From the NCBI GenBank assembly GCA_033064195.1, contig JARBJD010000012.1, positions 186,001-250,000 of the forward strand: a DNA stretch of 64,000 nucleotides, written 5' to 3'. The position numbers and the translations under genes are program-made. A model generated the notes under the pieces. That model was not told the origin of the DNA. It was given only the letters and a program-made list of their open reading frames with translations, and ran no database searches. Positions 56,534 to 64,000 of this stretch are shown here, piece by piece. Position 1 is the first letter of the stretch. Every line of letters begins with the position of its first letter. Source of the stretch: Blattamonas nauphoetae (lineage: Eukaryota > Preaxostyla > Oxymonadida).

Positions 56534-57747
56534 ATGGCGTACCTGTCATTCACGGAATCTGAATCCGAGAACCTCATTGATTGGTTGGAAGATAATCTCA
56601 AAGTGGACAATGCACTCCCAGGTGGAGCAGTGAAGCTGTACGAAGCTCAGAATGGTTCATGGCAGGATACAGGCATTGTTGGCCTTCTCTTTCTTGTGGG
56701 AATCCAAAAAGCAAAGCATTTCGTGATTCTTGGAATTAATCGTCCCATCCAAGTCTATTTTCAACATGAACGTCTGCCCATTCACATCCTTCTTCAACTA
56801 TCCTCTCTCAGTTTACAATGGATTTGCAACAATCCCAAACAACCAATTTTTCCACTCCTTTGAAGGGGAGGGAAGAAATTTCGGATTACTATTCCAGAAA
56901 GCTCAGGAATGCACATCGTTCTTCCAAGATCTACCAAAATTCAAGCCAAAGCGAGGTATCTTCAACAAGCGAAAGAGAAGAAGTCCTAAAGATTCATTTG
57001 AGATTGGAGCCCCAACAGACTTGGTTCATACAATGGGTGTCGATTCCACGTCAAACCAAATGAAAAGTAGCACAATCGACCCTGAAGTTATGGCTGTGCT
57101 GAAAACTGCTGGCATTACAACCCAAATTCTATTTGACGATCGCCAACTCTTTGACCTGATTGTTTCATTCTCTGAGCGATATGGTCCAGACAAGGAACCA
57201 ACACCTGAAGATGTCAACTCCATCGTCGATCAGATTCAGCGTATCCAGACAACCAAACTCGGTGGAGGCATGTCTGCTCCATCCACTGGCCCGCCAAAGC
57301 CGGCTCCTGTTCCAGGACGAGATTCAGCAGGCATTCCACCACCGCCACCAATGGGCCCGCCAGGCAGTGTTCCACCGCCTCCAAATCTTCCCCCACCTCC
57401 AAGCGGCCCACCAGGCGGTCTTCCACCGCCACCACCTGGACCACCTGGCTCAGAAGGACCGGACAGTTTGATCACTCTCGTTTTTTCATTATTTCTTCCT
57501 CTTCCAAAAGCCCGCAATACTTTCTTAGCGGGTATCCGTGGCTTTGATGCAGCAACACTAAAAAAATCAGATCCTGGCGAGAAGAAGGCGCAAGTCGCTC
57601 AACCGACAAACAAGCTAGCATCGTCACTCATGAACGTTCTACAGCAAAGGCGAATGTATCCATCTTTTGTCACTCATTGTATGATCTTCCCTTACCAGGC
57701 AAATCGAACCAGATGACGATTCAACCACTTCTGACGACGATTTTTAA
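56534..57747 (+). CDS. WAS: WASP-family Arp2/3 activator
   Basis: Four exons: 56534-56771, 56812-57465, 57511-57655, 57699-57747 (introns 40, 45, 43 nt), 361 residues, shorter than the human ~500. Domains in order: WH1/EVH1 (MAYLSFTESESENLIDWL; GSWQDTGIVGLLFLV; FQHELYNGFATI restored by splicing; NNQFFHSFEGEGRNFGLLF), CRIB/GBD (DSFEIGAPTDLVHTMGVD), a GBD helix (VMAVLKTAGITTQILFDDR), a polyproline stretch (~57290-57450), WH2 (RNTFLAGIRGFDAATLKK), a short central helix (LASSLMNVLQQRR) and an acidic tail (PDDDSTTSDDDF, created by the last splice). WASP relays Cdc42/Rac and profilin signals to Arp2/3 to nucleate branched actin. All parts of an active VCA are present, though the acidic end lacks the usual tryptophan. 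Confidence 0.92.
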
Positions 57748-57860
57748 TTTCTTCATGCTTTCCATCGTTACATGCAATTTGATTGTCGACTCTCATCCTC
57801 TTTCATTTATTCCTTTCCTTTGAATCGAGACCAATGAATGATGAAATGAAAAAAACTCTA

Positions 57861-59613
57861 CTAAAGATATAGGCCATCAGTGTTGCCCTCTTTCTTCTTG
57901 TAGAGAATTTTCTCTTTTCCCTTCATGAAATCCGCATGACAAACACTCATTCTCCTCTTTCTCAACGCCAGCAACCCTGCTTCCGTGCAAATAGCCTGAA
58001 TACGGTCAGAAGAGATCAAAAGCACAAACCTTGATATCTGCTCCAGAAAGCTGGTCCTTGCTCATATAAATCTCCTCCAATTTAACGTCTGGGTCAAGAG
58101 TCATACGTTTTGTATGAATTTCAAAGATGCGTCTGGTGGGACGAGTGATTATGAAAATGAAGACAAACTTTTTGGTTGTGGCATCCGGAAGCGGAAATTC
58201 GATTTTTCGATCGATACGGCCAGGACGGATGAGAGCAGGGTCTAATGTTTCGATTCTGTTTGTCGCCATCAGCACTTTCACATCACCACGTGGATCGAAA
58301 CCATCCAGCTGGTTGAGCAACTCAAGCATTGTCCTCTGAATCTCCTTCTCTCCACCGCTGTGGGCATCATATCGCTTTGTTCCAATGGCATCGATCTCAT
58401 CAATGAAGACGATTGAGGGAGCCATTTCGTTTGCCGACTTGAACAGTTCGCGGACGAGTTTCGGACCCTCGCCGAGATATTTTTGGATAAGTTCCGACCC
58501 AACCACTCGAAGAAATGTGGCAGATGTTTCGTGAGCAACAGCTTTTGCGAGAAGGGTTTTTCCTGTGCCTGGTTCTCCATATAAAATCACGCCCTTTGGC
58601 TGGATTGTGAAGGAAGATGAAAGAAGAACATAGAATGAACGTGCAACACGAATTCTCGAAGCATACCGGTTTGATTCCAATGTCTTCGTAAAGTTCAGGG
58701 TGTGTCAGAGGGAGTTCCACTGCTTCCTAAACGTGCAAACACATAGAGGAGAAAGAAGTGGCAACCATACCTTGATTTCTTGAATTTGCTTCTCCAGCCC
58801 TCCGACATCTGCGTACGATTCTGTTGGGGCCTTTTCCACTTTCATCACATTCACAAGTGGGTCGATGTCATCTGAAAGAATGCCTACCACTGCATGAACA
58901 CGATGGTGGAGGAGAATATTCGAGCCAATGTCGAGATTGTCCCGATCGACGAATGACATGATGGAAACATAGTAATCTGAAGAGATAAGCAAAAACAAAA
59001 GAGATACCGGGGCCACCCTCACCAGATGAAACTACAGCATGATCTTCATCAACCATCTCTTCCAAGGTCCCGATATTCATTGGAGATCCTCTCATCTCGT
59101 CAACCATCTTCCTCTCTTTCTGAAAAAGATGAGCAATCAGAAGATAGAGAAGGAAGAGATGTACCTGTTTGTCATCAGTGTTTGGCTTATGTGCTTCAAG
59201 TGCATGAATGAATTCTTCTTCCATGAGAAGATGATCCTTGATTCGTTCAAGTCGCAATTCTCTGAGTCGACAGCGGGTTGTTGGTGTCGCTGATAAATAG
59301 CATAAAATGATGAAATAATGAGAGTGAAACCAGAAAAATATTGTTATTTGAGAAGAAAAATGACGTGAGATTCGGAGAATCACAGCACACCATCAGGGAG
59401 TTTATTAGTTCTTCTTTGTGAACTTTTTTCATATTTCCACACTTTCTTTTCTGTTGGTTTCTTTGGCTGAGTTGGATCATTCTAGTAAATCAATTGGAGA
59501 AGAGATTGAAAAAGTGAGTCAACATTCGAATTTAAGAAAAGGGAAACCTTATCATTCATTTGGCGCCTTCCTTGTCCAGGCAATCCCATGTTTCCTCCAG
59601 CTTGATTTCCCAT
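57861..59613 (-). CDS. PSMC1: 26S proteasome regulatory ATPase Rpt2
   Basis: Nine exons: 59548-59613, 59391-59481, 59165-59289, 59008-59119, 58771-58976, 58667-58726, 58169-58599, 58030-58132, 57861-57995 (introns 66, 101, 45, 31, 44, 67, 36, 34 nt), 442 residues (human 440). The protein starts MGNQAGG, keeping the myristoylation glycine of Rpt2; [20 protein letters not shown], the OB-fold part [19 protein letters not shown], Walker A GEPGTGKT, Walker [17 protein letters not shown], sensor and arginine-finger regions ([20 protein letters not shown]) and a C-terminal GLYL (HbYX type, docking into the 20S ring) are all present. Rpt2 unfolds substrates and opens the 20S gate. The stop is TAG. 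The intron 58133-58168 is a multiple of three, so the unspliced frame stays open. Best-supported multi-exon gene in the window. Confidence 0.95.
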
Positions 59614-59939
59614 TGATTCTGTCTGTGTGTGTGAGAAGATCTAGCCCACCATTTTAATATTCTCGTTTCAGCTGATGAATCCATGATACTCTAGATGATA
59701 GGTCTACTCATTTTCTTTGATTAAACATCGTTTTTTGAGGAGAAATTCTCGATGGCACAACCATGAAGCAATAGAACCACAAGGGATGTTGTGCTTCCCT
59801 CCATGGAAGAGCCATTTCAAGTAATAGAAAATCTATCTGACCAAGATGTCCAAAAGAAAGATGTACTCAGAACGAGAGGGGAATTGTTTGTTAAAATGAA
59901 GAGAGTCAAGTTGGAAAAGTGAAAGAATGAATTTAGGGG
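59614..59939. other. Intergenic, no gene recognised
   Basis: The stretch upstream of Rpt2 up to the first tRNA-Lys unit is AT-rich with no convincing ORF or splice-joined coding segment. It presumably holds the Rpt2 promoter; nothing else is seen. Confidence 0.5.
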
Positions 59940-60097
59940 GAAGGATATGTAAGAAAGGTAGAAAAAGACGAAAATTCAAGACCCGCCTAGCTCAGTTTGG
60001 TAGAGCGCTAGACTCTTAATCTAGTGGTCGAGGGTTCGATCAACTCGGCGGGTGCTTTTTCATTTTGCTCATCCTTTTGTCCACTTTCACCAAGACC
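59940..60097 (+). repeat. Third, partial copy of the tRNA-Lys unit
   Basis: About 40 bp upstream (starting at AAGGATATGTAAG) and ~45 bp downstream of this tRNA match the two inverted-repeat arms; the similarity fades after about 60085. It is a direct repeat relative to the right arm and the most diverged of the three copies. Confidence 0.75.
59981..60053 (+). pseudogene. tRNA-Lys(CTT) copy with broken T-arm
   Basis: The 73-nt cloverleaf has an intact 7-bp acceptor stem (ACCCGCC/GGCGGGT) and anticodon arm with CTT, but bases 60042-60043 are AA where the two other copies have CC. This destroys two T-stem pairs, including the near-universal G53-C61 pair, and the 3' end of the internal B box needed for Pol III. 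A T5 terminator (60056-60060) remains. Probably inactive; a sequencing error is possible. Confidence 0.7.
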
Positions 60098-60434
60098 CAG
60101 TTTCCCATATTTTTTAAGAAAATAACCGCAAGTGAACTGGAATTTCTACAGAAGAGAATGGGATCAAAGATGGTTCGATAAGAGAGAGGGCGAGATTGCG
60201 TCGAGGAGAGAGGAAGCATCGAAAAGCGAAAATGGATCTCGGTTTATGATCGTGATCGAAAGAAAACCGATTGTGTGGATGAGAAAGTGGAGAAGAAGGA
60301 TATAAGTGTGAAGTGTTTGAATGGAGATACCAAAAGGAAAATATGGGTGGTTTGATAGAATGGTTGTGGAAAAACGAGTGGTTGGAGAGAGGTATTGGAG
60401 GTTGGTGAAGGAGGACAAAAGGATGAGCAAAATG

Positions 60435-60439
60435 AAAAA
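60435..60439 (-). terminator. Pol III T5 terminator
   Basis: Five T residues on the minus strand, two bases after the tRNA 3' end. Confidence 0.7.
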
Positions 60440-60441
60440 GC

Positions 60442-60514
60442 ACCCGCCGAGGGGATCGAACCCTCGACCACTAGATTAAGAGTCTAGCGCTCTACCAAAC
60501 TGAGCTAGGCGGGT
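60442..60514 (-). tRNA. tRNA-Lys (anticodon CTT)
   Basis: Complete 73-nt cloverleaf without intron: acceptor ACCCGCC/GGCGGGT, D-arm with TAGCTCAGTTTGGTAGAGC, anticodon stem CTAGA/TCTAG around CTCTTAA with anticodon CTT, and T-arm GAGGG/CCCTC around TTCGATC. A and B boxes are intact. Confidence 0.95.
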
Positions 60515-60857
60515 CTTGAATTTTCGTCTTTTTCTACCTTTCTTACATATCCTTCTCCTTCTCCACATTCTATCTGTTTTTCTCCCTCAACTCTCTTCTT
60601 TCTCGCTCTCGCTACAGAGTGTAAAAGGAATAGTATGAAGTGAGCCAAGACTAGTTCAATAAGACTATCTTGAATCTCTCTCGAAAACAAGAAGATCTCA
60701 ATCAATATCAGCCCCGAGTAAAAAGCAATTGAGTGAGGTGTGTTGGGGTGTTGAAAAACATATGCAGAATGTTGAGTAAAGAAGAAAAGAGCAGAAATGC
60801 AACGAAAATGAGATTGAACCTGAAATATCATACGTAAATGTCCCAGTTTGCCCTCAT

Positions 60858-60950
60858 CCTCAACCCAACCAATTTGGGCATGAGGCAAGAAACAATGAAA
60901 CGTCTTCCTTCCTTCTTTCTCACCTCATGCCAAAATTGGCTGGATTGAGG
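60858..60950. repeat. 28-bp imperfect inverted repeat with 37-nt loop
   Basis: The arms 60858-60885 and 60923-60950 are reverse complements with three mismatches (CCTCAACCCAACC... against ...GGCTGGATTGAGG). The right arm overlaps the end of the decayed ORF. It could be a remnant of a small mobile element or a hairpin. Confidence 0.7.
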
Positions 60951-62228
60951 TGATTGTCTGGCAAATTCAAGACATTTTGAGCCGATTCAACCCACTTCCA
61001 AACGAGATCAGCGACGTTTTCACAGAAAGTGAGAGACAATAGCGGGGATGTTTGGCTTGTTGGTGTTAAGGTGAACAATGTCCAACAGCCTTTAGTCGAG
61101 ATGCACATCACTCATATTCATCCCAACCGCTGCACAGAGTAAATTCACTGCCTGAACCAATTTTGCGTTTGGGTTCTGATCTAACCTCCACCGAGTGAAA
61201 GGTGTGACTGATTCGGCGAGCGAGTCAAAACCCTCCTCGCGCAACCGCATTGCATACATCTTCTGCTGTTTTGAGACTTCAGAGCCTCGGCCTTGAGATG
61301 ACTTGAGCGTGAGGAGATAATAACAGTAGGCCAGTTGTCGGGTCAATTTGTCTTCATTTTCAACAGTTGCAAAGTGACCAATCTGCCAATGGTGCAACAA
61401 GAGAGGGTCAATATGGGGACGACTTTCTGGAAGGGAAAACGTGAGGACTAGTAAACTTGCGGAGAGACTTTGAAAATTGTCCAAGAAGTTGCTATGAGTG
61501 AACGCATCCATGTTGCGCATAATATGTTGAACATAAGGGATAGAAGAAACAACAAGATCTCCATTAGCGCATTGCATCCACTTGATTGTGTACGGAGAAT
61601 CGACAGGGTGTTCACGGATGAATGCCGGGTTGATAAGCGGAGAAAGAAGATATGAATGAATGCAAATCATCATTAAATGGAATCTGGCATTTGGAATCTG
61701 GACTGTTACGGGGTGCATAGTATGATGCAATCCTGAGACGAATGAACTCTGAAAAAGTGTCAGAAGTTGGTCCGGGTTGAGCCGCTGGGTAACAACAAGT
61801 GCAAATGAGAGTGAATCATAATGCAGGCTGTAGAACCCCCCTTCACTTGCCTTGGGAATCGTTTTTATGAGTTCCAAACACAGGCTGGTGTCCGCCTCGT
61901 CAGCAGTCCCATCCATTCGTTTCGGATGACCAATCAAAAACGTAGTTAGACTAATAAAATCTGGTGATAGATTCAATGTGTTGATATCTAGGGTTCCTTT
62001 CGTATTGATCACATCCGTCATAAGTTTGTTGAGTCTAAGACATAGTGAATGGAATTCTACCCAAGTTTGGAGTTGATGGGGGCTCTGAGCAACTGCTGTA
62101 CGTGGCTTGGATTGCTCGGCCAGCGAAACTTTTAATTTGGAGATAATGAGTGAGTGGAGGGCAGGACACCCAGGGTTAGCCCAACCACTGTCCCAACCAT
62201 AATTCGTGTTTGGTTCGCATTGGTCATC
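60920..62228 (-). pseudogene. Decayed ORF between the inverted arms
   Basis: The longest intact piece is 61092-62021 (309 residues from an internal Met). The same frame is open back to 62228 with protein-like sequence (NYGWDSGWANPGCPALHSLI; SLAEQSKPRTAVAQSPHQL) but has no start codon, and a TGA lies just before it. After the TAA at 61092 protein-like sequence continues in the same frame (RLLDIVHLNTNKPNIPAIVS), then switches frame into NVADLVWKWVESAQNVLNLP ending at 60920. This pattern, no start, one stop and one frameshift, suggests a degraded gene; a multi-exon gene with unseen exons is the alternative. I do not recognise the family. Confidence 0.5.
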
Positions 62229-62424
62229 TCAAATTACAGACATGTAGAACAGTACTAGAATCTAGTCGTCGTAAAGATTAGGATCTAAGGCCTCATATCA
62301 AAGATGGAGTTAGGATGAGAGAAGAATTTGAATTGAAAATGAAGTGAGTTGAGGGAGAAAAACAGATAGAATGTGGAGAAGGAGAAGGATATGTAAGAAA
62401 GGTAGAAAAAGACGAAAATTCAAG

Positions 62425-62497
62425 ACCCGCCTAGCTCAGTTTGGTAGAGCGCTAGACTCTTAATCTAGTGGTCGAGGGTTCGATCCCCTCGGCGGGT
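62425..62497 (+). tRNA. tRNA-Lys (anticodon CTT)
   Basis: Identical to the minus-strand copy at 60442-60514: 7-bp acceptor stem, CTT anticodon, paired T-arm GAGGG/CCCTC, no intron. It lies 222 bp upstream of the SAMHD1-like start codon on the same strand. Confidence 0.95.
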
Positions 62498-62499
62498 GC

Positions 62500-62504
62500 T
62501 TTTT
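62500..62504 (+). terminator. Pol III T5 terminator
   Basis: Five T residues two bases after the tRNA 3' end. Confidence 0.7.
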
Positions 62505-62719
62505 CATTTTGCTCATCCTTTTGTCCTCCTTCACCAACCTCCAATACCTCTCTCCAACCACTCGTTTTTCCACAACCATTCTATCAAACCACCCATATTT
62601 TCCTTTTGGTATCTCCATTCAAACACTTCACACTTATATCCTTCTTCTCCACTTTCTCATCCACACAATCGGTTTTCTTTCGATCACGATCATAAACCGA
62701 GATCCATTTTCGCTTTTCG

Positions 62720-64000
62720 ATGCTTCCTCTCTCCTCGACGCAATCTCGCCCTCTCTCTTATCGAACCATCTTTGATCCCATCCACGGGTATATCGATTTC
62801 AATCCTCTTTGTTTCTCTGTAATCGACACCCCTGAATACCAAAGGTCGCTGTCTTCATCATTTGACTCTTTTCCAGACTCCGAGAACTCCATCAACTTGG
62901 ACTCTCCTATTATGTGTTCCCTGGAGCAACTCACAAACGATTCGAGCATTCTCTTGGTTTCCATTGTTCCTTCTGTTTCGACGAACTCCTCTCCATCTTT
63001 CCAGGTGTTGGCCATCTCGCTAATCGTCTTGCCCGTGCTCTGCAGAGTAAACAACCAGAACTTGAAGTTTGTTCCTATTTTAGCGTTTTCATCTCTTCAG
63101 ATTACAGACAAGCATGTGGATCTTGTCACACTCGCAGGACTCTGTCATGACCTTGGCCATGGCCCGTTTTCTCATTGCTTTGAAAATTTTATGCATAGAG
63201 CGAGGTATGGTTGTGATTTTCTACTGAATTATCTCCTATTTAGACCTGAATTAAATTTTGACCATGAAAAAATGAGCTGCCAAATTCTTGACCATCTTGT
63301 GTCGGTCAATAACATCAATCTGACACAGGAAGATCTGGAACAGATAAAAATGTACATTGTGGGAGACAGAAAACCTGATGACCCTTTTGGGTTTCTGAGT
63401 GACATTGTAGCGAACAAAAGAAACTCTGTAGATGTCGACAAATTTGACTATCTGGCACGGGATTCGTACAACATTGGAATCAAAAACTCATTTGATTTTG
63501 ATCGGTCTGCCTTATCAAACTATTTTCTTTCCAAGCTTGATGCTAATGGCTGCTGTTATCGACAATGAAATCTGCTTCCCTGCCAAGGAAGCTTTCCAGC
63601 TCTATGAACTATTCCAAACACGATATTCCCTCCATAAGCAGGTTTATTCCCACAAAACGACAACTGCGATCGATTTGATGGTTATTGACATGCTCCTCCT
63701 CGCCGATCCAATCCTGCACATATCTGACATTCCACGAACTGTAGAAGGGTATTTTTGACTTCAGTGGAATCTTTTTTGTCGTTTGATTTGTGTTTAAACA
63801 ATTCATCTCATTGTATCTTTCACATTTTCAATCTTTCACTCTTCTCTTCCAGCTTTGTGAAAATGAATGATTCCATCCTCCTCCAAATTGAACATTCTCG
63901 TATTCCTGAGCTGGCCCCTGCTCAAGCAATCATCACGCGTTTAAGAAAGCGACATCTTTACAAACTTGCCGTCGAGTGTTTGGTCCATCCGAGTACGAGT
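62720..64000 (+). CDS. SAMHD1-like HD-domain dNTP triphosphohydrolase, 3' partial
   Basis: Exons: 62720-62844, 62877-62956, 63005-63066, 63101-63204, 63244-63504, 63536-63748, 63853 to beyond the window (introns 32, 48, 34, 39, 31, 104 nt). The spliced protein follows SAMHD1: [47 protein letters not shown] (metal-binding His), [13 protein letters not shown] (the HD pair), [17 protein letters not shown] (metal-binding Asp), [16 protein letters not shown] and [17 protein letters not shown]1 enzymes cleave dNTPs to nucleoside and triphosphate, limiting dNTP pools. There is no room for an N-terminal SAM domain: the HD fold begins ~16 residues after the first Met. The first ~20 codons lie inside the duplicated right arm. 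The intron 63205-63243 is a multiple of three. Confidence 0.9.

Larger units (their letters stand above)
60158..60598 (-). repeat. Left arm of ~440-bp inverted duplication
   Basis: Reverse complement of 62343-62781 with few differences. It carries an intact tRNA-Lys on the minus strand and a mirror copy of the 5' flank, start codon (copy at 60217-60219) and first ~20 codons of the SAMHD1-like gene; similarity stops abruptly after the copied Asp-Pro-Ile codons. Confidence 0.9.
62343..62781 (+). repeat. Right arm of ~440-bp inverted duplication
   Basis: Matches the reverse complement of 60158-60598 from about GAAGTGAGTTGAGGG to the codons for Asp-Pro-Ile of the SAMHD1-like gene. It contains an intact tRNA-Lys and the gene's whole 5' flank. 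This arm is likely the source because the HD gene continues past its edge. Confidence 0.9.

Noticed and set aside
60114..60471. Overlapping minus-strand ORFs (75-109 residues), repeated identically at 62468-62822 on the plus strand
   Set aside because: Their presence twice is due to the inverted duplication. They overlap the tRNA and the HD-gene leader in unrelated frames and have low-complexity, Phe/Ser/Leu-rich composition.
60505..60888. 127-residue minus-strand ORF
   Set aside because: It spans the tRNA flank, the arm edge and the palindrome and has no domain-like sequence; probably chance.
59981..62497. Possible CRISPR-like or satellite array because of three repeats
   Set aside because: The repeats are tRNA genes with flanks at irregular spacing and mixed orientation; the host is a eukaryote.
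60158..62781. Transposon with terminal inverted repeats
   Set aside because: The arms contain host genes (tRNA-Lys, start of the HD gene), no transposase is visible and no target-site duplication was seen; an inverted duplication explains it better.

Overview
The window looks like a gene-dense nuclear chromosome segment of a flagellated unicellular eukaryote. The evidence is spliceosomal introns (about 55 could be placed by protein continuity), eukaryote-only genes (nuclear cap-binding CBP80, eIF3d, Cwc2, proteasome Rpt2, WASP, APH-1, tandem RhoGEF) and several flagellar or basal-body genes (dynein heavy chain-like, enkurin, SF-assemblin/giardin-like). TAA, TAG and TGA all end recognisable proteins, so the standard code applies. 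The flagellar gene set and very short introns would suit a metamonad or oxymonad-like protist, but that placement is a guess.

Layout. Positions 1-21443 hold three large plus-strand genes with few introns: the 3' part of a giant, eroded dynein heavy chain, a ~2565-residue coiled-coil protein with a weak CH-like N-terminus, and a DH-PH-DH-PH RhoGEF. From 21.7 to 59.6 kb genes alternate strand in a tightly packed series: small tail-anchored protein (+), enkurin (-), type I membrane protein (-), 3273-residue LRR protein (+), CBP80 (-), a small ORF (-), FG-repeat nucleoporin-like protein (+), eIF3d (+), DDX5/Dbp2-type helicase (-), SF-assemblin (-), RRM protein (+), ARM-like protein (-), Cwc2 (+), HEAT protein (-), an unresolved small gene (+), APH-1 (-), WASP (+), Rpt2 (-). 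Divergent neighbours often have start codons only 26-47 bp apart, and convergent neighbours are 60-215 bp apart or overlap by a few bases.

The right end (59.9-64 kb) is different. It has three copies of a tRNA-Lys(CTT) unit, one with a broken T-arm. Two intact copies sit in a ~440-bp inverted duplication whose right arm also carries the 5' flank, start codon and first ~20 codons of a SAMHD1-like HD-domain gene. The left arm is a mirror copy cut off inside that gene. Between the arms lies a decayed ORF and a 28-bp imperfect palindrome.

Functionally the window is mainly RNA processing/translation (CBP80, Cwc2, helicase, RRM, eIF3d), cytoskeleton and flagellum (dynein, enkurin, SF-assemblin, WASP, RhoGEF) and protein turnover (Rpt2, APH-1). 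Introns cluster at 31-49 nt with a sharp minimum of 31 nt, and several are multiples of three without stops, so naive ORF calls read straight through them.
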